The translations under genes and the position numbers were made by a program. The notes beneath the pieces were generated by a model. That model did not search any database, was not told where the DNA came from, and saw only the letters and a program-made list of their open reading frames with translations. A DNA stretch of 64,000 bases from Bryobacteraceae bacterium (lineage in GTDB: Bacteria; Acidobacteriota; Terriglobia; Bryobacterales; Bryobacteraceae), in contig JAIEMJ010000014.1 in the NCBI GenBank assembly GCA_019752335.1, forward strand, positions 1 through 64,000, given 5' to 3'. This document shows, one piece after another, positions 52,972 to 60,594 of this stretch; position 1 is the stretch's first letter; each line of letters opens with the position of its first letter.

Positions 52972-53130
52972 ACTGCCTGGCCCACCGGCCCCAACGGCGG
53001 GTTGACGTCGCTCCCGAGGGGGAGATCGAAGTGCCTAAGCGGGAGATCCAGCGAAAGTGGACCGCCATCGCCAAAGCCAGCTTCCTACCCAGTCCAACTT
53101 CCCACCGGCGTCGCCGGTCTAACCAAAGAA

Positions 53131-53157
53131 TCCAGCCGGGAACGATAGTGCCCGGGT
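53131..53157 (+). repeat. Left copy of 27-bp direct repeat
   Basis: TCCAGCCGGGAACGATAGTG followed by N-CCGGGT occurs here and at 55957-55983 with one mismatch. The copies bracket the Uma2 remnant, msrB and the M28 peptidase gene. Confidence 0.85.
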
Positions 53158-53314
53158 ACGCCTTGGACGAAGACAAGCCGGTCCCGATCGATCCCCCGAA
53201 CAAGTCCGTGATCGTGATGGCCAATCGACCGAAAGGGCGCGCGCCGGAGCCGCGCCGCCCGCAGCCGGGGGACGTCGACTTTGCTGTCGCCGACTCGGCC
53301 TGATAGGGTCATGT

Positions 53315-53690
53315 GTGACCGTGGTATCAGCTCGTCGGATGCACTGGACCGAGGCCGATTACTTGGCCTTCGAGAACCAGAGCCCCACCAAGCACGAGTT
53401 TCTTGACGGAGAAATCTTCGCGATGGCAGGAACTCAGCCCCTGCACAATCGCGTGTCGAGTGATACGCTCGGGGGACTGGTGGCCCGCCTGCGCGGTCGC
53501 GGCTGTGGCGCCTTCAACAGCGACCAGCGCACATACATTCCCCCGCACCGGACTGTACACCTACGCCGACGGTGGCTTTGCTTGTGGCAAGTGGGACATC
53601 CACACCGACGGAATGTGCCTGCTGAATCCCGGCCGCGCCCGTGCGCGACTCGCCATTCCTTTGCCTGCCACATTCGACGCCAAGCGTTAG
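53315..53690 (+). pseudogene. Uma2 family nuclease-fold gene remnant
   Basis: The N-terminus MHWTEADYLAFENQSPTKHE and FLDGEIFAMAGTQPLHNRVS is a clear Uma2 (DUF820) start. After SDQR the frame breaks near 53535 and continues in another frame as TGLYTYADGGFACGK...LLNP, which matches the next Uma2 block but then ends at 53690 without the C-terminal catalytic acids. It is therefore both frameshifted and truncated. Confidence 0.85.
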
Positions 53691-53803
53691 GCATAACTCG
53701 GTCCCGCGGAGGCTCCTCCCTGCAACCCCAGGACCGCCACGACCCTGGCCCGCGCGGGAATATCCCGCGTCGCCCGTGGCATTGTAAAAGTGGAGAGGTC
53801 CTT

Positions 53804-54325
53804 ATGAAAATCACCCGCCGCAATTTTGCCCTCGCTTGTGCCGCCGTACCCTACGCCCTCCGGGCCAGTGGCGGCATTCGCATTAGCTACTTCGACAAAT
53901 TCGGGAAACCGACCGGAGCCTTAACCGTGAACAAAATCGTCAAAACCGAAGAACAATGGCGCGACCAGCTAACGTCCGCCCAATTCGAAGTCACCCGCCG
54001 CAAGGGCACCGAACGCGCCTTCACCGGCAAATACGCCAAGACCAAGGACGCCGGTGTCTACCAGTGCGTCTGTTGTTTCACGCCCTTGTTTCATTCATCC
54101 ACCAAGTACGATTCCGGTACCGGCTGGCCCAGTTTCTCCGCGCCGATTGCCCCGGAAAACGTCAGCACCAGCGCCGACCATGACCTCGGCGTCGAGCGCA
54201 ACGAAGTCCACTGCAGCCGCTGCGACGGCCACCTCGGCCACGTCTTTGAGGACGGCCCGCCGCCCACCGGCCTCCGTTACTGCATGAATTCCGCCTCGCT
54301 TAATTTCGTCCCATCGGCGAACTGA
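53804..54325 (+). CDS. msrB: Peptide-methionine (R)-S-oxide reductase, Tat-exported
   Basis: A 173-residue protein; ATG at 53804 follows GGAGAGG, while the frame is open upstream into the Uma2 remnant. A Tat signal MKITRRNFALACAAVPYA precedes the MsrB domain with zinc Cys pairs YQCVCC and CSRCDGHLGH, GTGWPSFSAP, and the catalytic Cys in LRYCMNSAS (near 159). It repairs methionine-R-sulfoxide in exported proteins. It lies 35 bases before the M28 peptidase gene. Confidence 0.95.
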   Translation: MKITRRNFALACAAVPYALRASGGIRISYFDKFGKPTGALTVNKIVKTEEQWRDQLTSAQFEVTRRKGTERAFTGKYAKTKDAGVYQCVCCFTPLFHSSTKYDSGTGWPSFSAPIAPENVSTSADHDLGVERNEVHCSRCDGHLGHVFEDGPPPTGLRYCMNSASLNFVPSAN

Positions 54326-54360
54326 CTTTGCGCGATACTGACAGGCTAAGGAGTCTGTCA

Positions 54361-55974
54361 ATGCCGCGTCTCTCTCTTTCGCTTTCTCTGTTATTCGCCG
54401 TTAGCCTCAGCGCTGAAGAAAAAATTGACCTGCGCGTGGTGAACCGCATCAAGGCGGAAGCCTTTCAGAATTCGCAGGCCATGGAGCACCTCTTCTACCT
54501 CGCTGACGCCTACGGTCCCCGGCTCAACAATGGCCCCGGCCACCGGCAGGCGGCGAATTGGGCCATCGCACGCCTGCAGGGCTATGGCCTGGTCAACGCC
54601 AAGTTAGAGTCCTGGGGACCCTTCGGCCAAGGCTGGGACCTGAAACATTTCTCGGCCCACATGATCGCGCCGCAGTACTCCCCCTTGATCGGCTTTCCCC
54701 TCGCCTGGAGCGGTTCCACCAACGGCCCCGTCCAAGCCGACGTCATACAGGCTCTCCTCAAAACCGAAGCCGACTTCGCCAAGTATCACGGCAAGCTCAG
54801 CGGCAAGATCGTCCTCACCGCCGAGAAGAAGCCCCTCGGGCTCTCGCTTGAGCCGCTCGCGCACCGTCTCACCAACGACGAACTCCTCGCCCGCACCCGC
54901 ACCCCGGACCCCGCCAACCCCCGCGGACCAGGCGGTGGCCGCCCCCCGGCCACCCCAGCCGAGCGCGACGCCCAACGCAAGTTCCGCGCCAAACTCGCCC
55001 AGTATCTGCTCGATGAAGGCGTCGTGGCTACCGCCCAGCCCGGCTACAACGGCGACGGTGGCACCGTCTTTGGCTCCGACGGCGGCAGCCGCGACCCGAA
55101 GGACCCCGTGCCCCCGCCCATGCTCGCGCTCACGCCCGAACACTACAACCGCATGATCCGCCTGCTCGAACATCAGATTCCCGTGCGCATGGAGGTGGAG
55201 GTGAAGGCCGATTTCCTCAAGGAGAATCTCAACTCCTTCAACGTCATCGCCGAGATCCCCGGCACCGATAAGAAAGACGAACTCGTCATGCTCGGCGGCC
55301 ACCTCGACTCCTGGCACGGTGGCACCGGCGCCACCGACAACGCCACCGGCTGCACCGTCGCCATCGAAGCCGTCCGGATTCTGAAGGCCCTCGGCCTGCC
55401 CATGCGCCGCACCGTCCGCATCGCCCTTTGGGGCGGGGAAGAGCAAGGCCTCCTCGGCTCCATCGCCTACGTCAAGGAGCACTTCGCCGACCGTCCGACC
55501 ATGGTGCTCGGCGCCGAGTACGCCAAGCTCTCCGCCTACTTCAACGACGACAACGGCACCGGCCGCTTCCGCGGCATCAACGTCGGCGGCAACGATATGG
55601 CCAAGCCCATCTTCGAGAAATGGCTGGAGCCGTTCCACGACCTCGAAGCCACCACCGTCGCCGGTGTCACCTCGCCGCCGCTCGCCCGGCCCGGCGGCAC
55701 CGATCACACCAGCTTCACCTGGATTGGCCTGCCCGGCTTCGGCTTCCTCCAGGACCCCATGGAATACTCCACGCGCACCCATCACTCCAACATGGACACG
55801 CTCGACCGCGTCGTGCCCGGTGACGTCATGCAGTCCGCCGCGATCATGGCCTGGTTCGTCTACAACGCCGCCAATCGTGACGAAATGATGCCGCGCATGG
55901 CCCAGCCAAAGCCACTCGCGAGAGGTGGCAGAAACGAATCGGGCGATCCGCCGGCGTCCAGCCGGGAACGATAG
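54361..55974 (+). CDS. Secreted M28 family zinc aminopeptidase
   Basis: A 537-residue protein; ATG at 54361 follows AAGGAG and gives a signal MPRLSLSLSLLFAVSLSAEE. A PA-type inserted domain (KLSGKIVLTAEKK) is followed by the M28 core: GGHLDSWHGGTGATDNATG with metal His and Asp, WGGEEQGLLGS with catalytic/metal Glu, ... and a late His in GGTDHTSFTW. It removes N-terminal residues from peptides outside the cell. The last residues (SGDPPASSRER) lie in the 27-bp repeat, so the original C-terminus may have been replaced. Confidence 0.93.
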   Translation: MPRLSLSLSLLFAVSLSAEEKIDLRVVNRIKAEAFQNSQAMEHLFYLADAYGPRLNNGPGHRQAANWAIARLQGYGLVNAKLESWGPFGQGWDLKHFSAHMIAPQYSPLIGFPLAWSGSTNGPVQADVIQALLKTEADFAKYHGKLSGKIVLTAEKKPLGLSLEPLAHRLTNDELLARTRTPDPANPRGPGGGRPPATPAERDAQRKFRAKLAQYLLDEGVVATAQPGYNGDGGTVFGSDGGSRDPKDPVPPPMLALTPEHYNRMIRLLEHQIPVRMEVEVKADFLKENLNSFNVIAEIPGTDKKDELVMLGGHLDSWHGGTGATDNATGCTVAIEAVRILKALGLPMRRTVRIALWGGEEQGLLGSIAYVKEHFADRPTMVLGAEYAKLSAYFNDDNGTGRFRGINVGGNDMAKPIFEKWLEPFHDLEATTVAGVTSPPLARPGGTDHTSFTWIGLPGFGFLQDPMEYSTRTHHSNMDTLDRVVPGDVMQSAAIMAWFVYNAANRDEMMPRMAQPKPLARGGRNESGDPPASSRER

Positions 55975-55983
55975 TGACCGGGT
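55957..55983 (+). repeat. Right copy of 27-bp direct repeat
   Basis: Matches 53131-53157 at 26 of 27 positions in the same orientation. The stop codon of the M28 peptidase (55972-55974) lies inside it. Confidence 0.85.
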
Positions 55984-56134
55984 GGTTCTCGGCGGAGGTC
56001 GCTCTCGCCTGGTTTCAGGGTTCACGGCGAATTCCCCATCTACTAAACTTTTCAATTTCAATCGTTTAGCCGGAACTTCCCGCTCGGAAACTACCAGGCC
56101 CTTGCTACCATGAAACAGAGCGAATCACCAACCG

Positions 56135-56743
56135 CTACCGCCCGAACGGAATTTCGTAGTAGTAGAGTTCTTTGTTCGTCGCTGGCTCGAAGATGCCCGT
56201 CAGGTAAAGCCGGGACGACGTGGTATGACGAGTCTGAAAATAGAAAAAGCCGTGCGCCGTTTCTCCCGGTCCGATCATCTTCGCGGCCCAGGCGCGCGCC
56301 TCCACTTCGGGCTGGTTGAACGGATTCTTCTTCGTCCGGCGCGGAATGGGAAACGGCTGCGGACCCAAATTCGGACGCGACGGTCCTACGCGCCCCAGTA
56401 GCTCAAGGTACGGCGTGTGATCGATCTTGCCGACGCCCGGCGTGATGTACTGGATCGACATCTGGTCCACGCGAATTGCCTTGTCTCGCGTGTTTTCGAT
56501 GATCACCAGCACCGGCAGCACCTCGTATTGATTGGGGTTCAGCTTACCAAAGGCCTTCTGTGCCAGGGCCTCCGTATGGAAGGCTTGCGCGGCGATCGTC
56601 ACTCCGTCAAGCTTCACCTTGAACTCGTAGCTGGCGATCGGTTCGGGCTTGAACGGCGTACCTTTATCGAGGGCGGGTATCGTGGAGGCCAGCCAGCCCA
56701 GTAAAATACAGGTCTTGGCCAATCGTCTTGCGGTGAGTCTCAT
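56135..56743 (-). CDS. Secreted protein of unknown function
   Basis: A 202-residue protein with signal MRLTARRLAKTCILLGWLAS and a strong GAGGAG ribosome site. It is beta-rich (YEFKVKLDGVTIAAQAF, VLPVLVIIENTRDKAIRVDQ, ETAHGFFYFQTRH, LYLTGIFEPATNKELYYYEI) and could be an Ig-like fold; no family recognised. Its start codon overlaps the start codon of the divergent WaaA-LpxK gene by two bases. Confidence 0.75.
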   Translation of the reverse strand: MRLTARRLAKTCILLGWLASTIPALDKGTPFKPEPIASYEFKVKLDGVTIAAQAFHTEALAQKAFGKLNPNQYEVLPVLVIIENTRDKAIRVDQMSIQYITPGVGKIDHTPYLELLGRVGPSRPNLGPQPFPIPRRTKKNPFNQPEVEARAWAAKMIGPGETAHGFFYFQTRHTTSSRLYLTGIFEPATNKELYYYEIPFGR

Positions 56744-59015
56744 GTTTCTCCTCTATCGGGCACTCGGCGCGCTCGCGTTGCCGCTGCTCCTAGTGTATTT
56801 GCTTCGCCGCATTGCGCGAAATCGTGCTTATGCCCAACACCTGGGGGAACGCTTCGGCTTCCTTCCCTTTCGGCGGACGCAACGCGGCGGCCTTTGGTTG
56901 CACGCGGTCTCTGTCGGCGAGGTCCTTTCGAGCATGGAAACGATTCGACAACTCAAAAGCACGCTGCCCGGCACACCCATCTACGTCTCGGTCAGTACCC
57001 TGGCCGGGCGCGACATCGCCGTCCAGCGCCTCGCCGGGCTCGCCGACCACATCTTCTACTCCCCCATCGACCTCTGCTGGGCCGTCCGCCGCACCCTCCG
57101 CCACCTGGACCCCCTCGCCGTCATCGTCTTCGAGACCGAAATCTGGCCCAATCTCTGGCGCGAAACCAAACGCCGCGGCGCCGGGCTCATCGTCCTCAAC
57201 GGCCGCATCTCCGATCGTGCCTGGCCCCTCTATCAGCGCTTCCGCTGGGCCTTCCGCCCCGTCCTCGCCTGCGCGGACCGCATCCTCGTGCAGAGCGAGA
57301 TCGACGCCGACCGCTATCGCGAATTGCTGGGAGAGGCGGGTCCTGAAGTGGAAAGCGTCGGCAACCTGAAGTACGACGCCACCCCGCCCGAAGCCAACGC
57401 CGCCCTCAGTGACTGGGTGCGGCGCCTGAACCCGAGCGCCGTCTGGATCGCCGCCAGCACCATGCCGCCCCTGGTCGAGGGCGATATCGACGAAGACGAA
57501 GCCGTACTCGCCGCCTACCAGCAACTCACCCCGGACTCCGGCAACGGACTGCTCCTCATCCTGGCCCCGCGCCGTCCCGAACGCTTCGAGCCGGCCGCCA
57601 CCAAGCTCCTCGCCGCTGGCATCCCCTTCGTCCGGCGCTCCGCCCTCGGTCCCCTCACCCTGCCCGGCGTCCTTCTGCTCGACACCATGGGCGAACTCAG
57701 CGGCGCCTTCGCCCTCGCCGATGTCGTCTTCATGGGCGGCACCCTAGCCCGCCGCGGCGGCCACAATGTTCTGGAACCCGCTTACTTCGGCTGCCCCGTC
57801 ATTGTAGGCCCGCATAACCAGAACTTCGCGGCGATGGTGGACCAGTTCCTTAACGAGGGCGCGTTGCGGCAGATCACGACGGCGGAGCAATTGGCGCCCA
57901 CCGTGGCCGAGCTACTCACCGAGCCCGGCGAATACGGAGCGCGCGCCCAGGCCGCCGCCGCCCGGGAGCGGGGCGCCACCGCCCGGGCCATGAAGGCCGT
58001 GCTCGACGTTGTGGATCAGTCGCTGACGCATGAACCCGGCTACTGGTGGCTCACGCCGCTCGAATGGCTCTGGCAAAGCCTGGTCACGCTCGATCGAGCC
58101 CTGCGCGGACGCGGGCATCGGCTGCCCGCGCCCACCGTGAGCCTGGGCAACCTCACCTACGGGGGCGCAGGCAAAACGCCCCTCACTTTGTGGCTAGCCG
58201 AGCGGCTCCCCCGCGCGGCCGTGCTTACCCGCGGTTATGGGCGGCAGTCCCGGGAAATTCTCGCGCTTCCCCCCCGCGCCCAGGCCGATCTCTCCGCTAC
58301 CGGCGATGAGGCGCAGATCTTTCTCCGCTCCGGCCGGGTTGCGGTCGGCATCGGCTCCAACCGCCGCGCCGCCGCCCGGGCCTTAGGCAAAATCTTCGCC
58401 GCCGAGGCCTTCCTGCTCGATGATGGCTTTCAGCATTGGCCCCTGGCCCGCGATTTCGACATCGTCCTCATCGACACGCAGGACCCCTTCGGCGGTGGCC
58501 GCCTGCTGCCCGTGGGGCGCTTGCGTGAGCCCGTTTCGGCGCTCAGCCGGGCCGGCTTCGTTGTACTCACCCGCACCCAGCCGGCGCGCCGCTACACCAG
58601 GCTGCTGGCCCGGATCCGGCAGGAGAATACCCGCGCTCCGATTGTGCGAGCCTCCATCCGCCCGGTTACCTGGATGCGCGGCGACGAGCCCGTCGCCCTC
58701 GCGCCCGGCCACTACGCCGCCTTCTGCGGCCTCGCCAACCCCGGTAGCTTTCGCGCCTCCATCGCCGCCTTAGGCTGGCAGCCCGTCTCCTTCACCACGT
58801 TCCCCGATCACCACCGGTACCAGGCTCACGATTTGGAGCCCCTCACGACCCTCGCCACGGATGGCTTGCTCACCACCGAGAAGGACTGGGTGAAAGTCGC
58901 CCAGCTCGGTTTGGCCGCCCCGGTCTACTGGCTGAGGGTGGAGTTAGAGGTCGACGGTGGCGCCGAGTTGTTACGGCTCATTCGCGCCGCAAGGAAGGGC
59001 GAATCTCCAACCTAA
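56742..59015 (+). CDS. Fused Kdo transferase (WaaA) and lipid A 4'-kinase (LpxK)
   Basis: A 757-residue fusion; ATG at 56742 gives MFLLYRALGALALPLLLVYL, the WaaA membrane anchor. Residues 1-420 are Kdo transferase: LWLHAVSVGEVLSSM, FETEIWPNLW, LNGRISDRA, VGNLKYD, ILAPRRPERF and GGTLARRGGHNVLEP. Residues 430-757 are LpxK: VSLGNLTYGGAGKTPLT with a P-loop, AVLTRGYGR, LLDDGFQHWPLARD and VGRLREP. The two act at consecutive stages of Kdo2-lipid A synthesis at the inner membrane, so this points to a lipopolysaccharide-bearing cell. Both halves look complete. Confidence 0.93.
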   Translation: MFLLYRALGALALPLLLVYLLRRIARNRAYAQHLGERFGFLPFRRTQRGGLWLHAVSVGEVLSSMETIRQLKSTLPGTPIYVSVSTLAGRDIAVQRLAGLADHIFYSPIDLCWAVRRTLRHLDPLAVIVFETEIWPNLWRETKRRGAGLIVLNGRISDRAWPLYQRFRWAFRPVLACADRILVQSEIDADRYRELLGEAGPEVESVGNLKYDATPPEANAALSDWVRRLNPSAVWIAASTMPPLVEGDIDEDEAVLAAYQQLTPDSGNGLLLILAPRRPERFEPAATKLLAAGIPFVRRSALGPLTLPGVLLLDTMGELSGAFALADVVFMGGTLARRGGHNVLEPAYFGCPVIVGPHNQNFAAMVDQFLNEGALRQITTAEQLAPTVAELLTEPGEYGARAQAAAARERGATARAMKAVLDVVDQSLTHEPGYWWLTPLEWLWQSLVTLDRALRGRGHRLPAPTVSLGNLTYGGAGKTPLTLWLAERLPRAAVLTRGYGRQSREILALPPRAQADLSATGDEAQIFLRSGRVAVGIGSNRRAAARALGKIFAAEAFLLDDGFQHWPLARDFDIVLIDTQDPFGGGRLLPVGRLREPVSALSRAGFVVLTRTQPARRYTRLLARIRQENTRAPIVRASIRPVTWMRGDEPVALAPGHYAAFCGLANPGSFRASIAALGWQPVSFTTFPDHHRYQAHDLEPLTTLATDGLLTTEKDWVKVAQLGLAAPVYWLRVELEVDGGAELLRLIRAARKGESPT

Positions 59016-59210
59016 GTACCTCCCTAGTGGTTCTAGTACTGGATTTGCCTGAGTTTTCCCCTGAGTTGTCTCACTTAGATTTAAGTTGAGAAGACCTAAT
59101 TTGCGATTTGTTTACCGCTCAGGCGGCTCAATTTTCTAAGTTCCATGACATGATCGTTTCAAACGCGATCAATACGTCCGCACTACTTTACGTTGGATAG
59201 GAAAATACAC
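59016..59210. other. AT-rich intergenic region upstream of the matrixin-like gene
   Basis: The 195 bases between the WaaA-LpxK stop and the ATG at 59211 are clearly more AT-rich than the coding DNA. Imperfect dyads are present (AGTAC...GTACT around 59017-59040; CTCACTT...AAGTTGAG around 59070-59090). They probably hold a terminator-like structure and the promoter of the next gene, but I cannot assign boxes with confidence. Confidence 0.4.
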
Positions 59211-60545
59211 ATGCGCTTGCTCTCTCTTCCCTTAATGGGGCTGCTCGCTTGCTCGCTCTGGGCGAGCCGCAGCGGCGATCTGCGCGAACACACGCGCACC
59301 GCCTCTAGCATTGTTATCGGCGAAGTTACGGCTAATCGTAGCTACTTCGGCACGGACGGAGAAATTTACACGGATGTTACGATTCAAGTAAATTCTTCGT
59401 TGAAAGAATCGAATCGTAAGTCGAGCCGCTCGCGCTCGTTTACCGTCAAGGGCGGCACGGTCGGTGATACCACCGTCATGTTTACCGATATCCCCACTTT
59501 CGAAATGAGTGAAAGAGTCATTCTGTTCCTCGAGAACGATGCTGCTACGGAGAAATATACCATCCGCGGCGGTTACGTGCCGGAACTCGATAGTTCCGCT
59601 ACCAAAGTTCTGGAGACGATGGACGAGACGCTGCGTGACTTAGAGCAGCCCATCCTTGAAAGCGAACGCCAACGTGCGCGAACCTTCCTGAGCGAGTTCG
59701 CCACTGGCGCGCCGGCGCCCGACGCCGCTTGCTACGTTCTGATCGGACCCAAGTGGACCGAGAACGCCGCCACTTTCAAGATCGGCGCCACCATTCCGGC
59801 CGAGTGGAATGCGGCCTTAAGCGCTGCCGCGGCCACCTGGGGCCAAGCTGGTACGGTCTTCAACTTCCGTGCCGACCCGGCCAGCGCGAACGAGCTTCTC
59901 ATTGGACCTGTCTCCAGTTCGAACGCCCTCGCCACCACCCGCATCGAATGGGACTCCACCAATCGCATCCGGAAATTCAGCATGACCTTTAACGCCAACT
60001 ACTCCTGGGGCACCAACGGTGACGCCGGTAAATTTGACGTGGAGAGCGTCACCGCTCACGAACTCGGCCATGCCCTCGGCCTGACGCATCCGGGCGCCAG
60101 CGAGTGCGCCGAACAGACCATGTGGGCCTCGGCCGGGGCCGGCGAACTGAAGAAGCGCACCCTGGAAGGCGGCGACAAAGCCGGCCTGGCCGTGCTTTAC
60201 CCGGCGGGCGCCCCCACAACGCCGCCCCCGCCTCCTCCGCCCCCACCGCCAGTGACAACGGTGCCCGCGCCAACCCTCACCGGCGCCTTCTTCTTCCCCT
60301 CACTGCCCAGGGCTGGACAGGCCTTCCAAATCTGGCTAACGGGCAACGGCCTCAGCGCGACCACTTCGCAAATCGTCATCAACGGCCCCTCTTGCCCGTC
60401 CGCCTGCGTGCTCTCGCCGAGTTTCCGGAGCACCACGTTGGCGGGGGTGAACACCACGCTTTCGACCAAGGGCGCCCACACCGTAGCCGTCCGCAATGGC
60501 GCCACCGGCACGGCATCGGCCACCCGTGCGCTTAATATCCAGTAA
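59211..60545 (+). CDS. Secreted matrixin-like (M10) zinc metalloprotease
   Basis: A 444-residue protein; ATG at 59211, preceded by AGGA, gives signal MRLLSLPLMGLLACSLWA. An N-terminal domain of about 150 residues (ASSIVIGEVTANRSYF, FTDIPTFEMSERVILFLEND) precedes the protease domain with the zinc site HELGHALGLTHPG (near 282) and the downstream Met of TMWAS. A run of ten prolines links to a C-terminal Ig/IPT-like domain (GQAFQIWLTGNGLSATTSQI). It is probably an extracellular protease; the first domain may be inhibitory. Confidence 0.9.
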   Translation: MRLLSLPLMGLLACSLWASRSGDLREHTRTASSIVIGEVTANRSYFGTDGEIYTDVTIQVNSSLKESNRKSSRSRSFTVKGGTVGDTTVMFTDIPTFEMSERVILFLENDAATEKYTIRGGYVPELDSSATKVLETMDETLRDLEQPILESERQRARTFLSEFATGAPAPDAACYVLIGPKWTENAATFKIGATIPAEWNAALSAAAATWGQAGTVFNFRADPASANELLIGPVSSSNALATTRIEWDSTNRIRKFSMTFNANYSWGTNGDAGKFDVESVTAHELGHALGLTHPGASECAEQTMWASAGAGELKKRTLEGGDKAGLAVLYPAGAPTTPPPPPPPPPPVTTVPAPTLTGAFFFPSLPRAGQAFQIWLTGNGLSATTSQIVINGPSCPSACVLSPSFRSTTLAGVNTTLSTKGAHTVAVRNGATGTASATRALNIQ

Positions 60546-60554
60546 TCGTCTGGC

Positions 60555-60594
60555 GGGGGTGAGTCTTTTCGGGTTATCCTAAAGACTTACCCCC
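60555..60594 (+). promoter_or_regulatory. Stable hairpin covering the ABC-F translation start region
   Basis: Bases 60555-60568 pair with 60581-60594 (14 pairs with one G-U), enclosing a 12-base loop. The right arm ends at the base before the TTG start at 60595. No T run follows, so it is not a standard terminator. It could limit ribosome access to the ABC-F gene. No Shine-Dalgarno is visible. Confidence 0.55.

Noticed and set aside
52824-53303. A 159-codon plus-strand gene between the kinase and Uma2 remnants
   Set aside because: The Pro/Arg-rich text lacks any fold, and the opposite strand shows remnants of a kinase propeller.
54604-56061. A long minus-strand open frame (485 codons) opposite the M28 peptidase gene
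   Set aside because: It is Gly/Ala/Val-rich low-complexity text typical of the antisense of a GC-rich gene, and the plus strand carries clear M28 motifs.
60230-60262. Microsatellite-like CCG/CCN run
   Set aside because: It encodes the proline linker of the matrixin-like protease in frame and is expected for such linkers.
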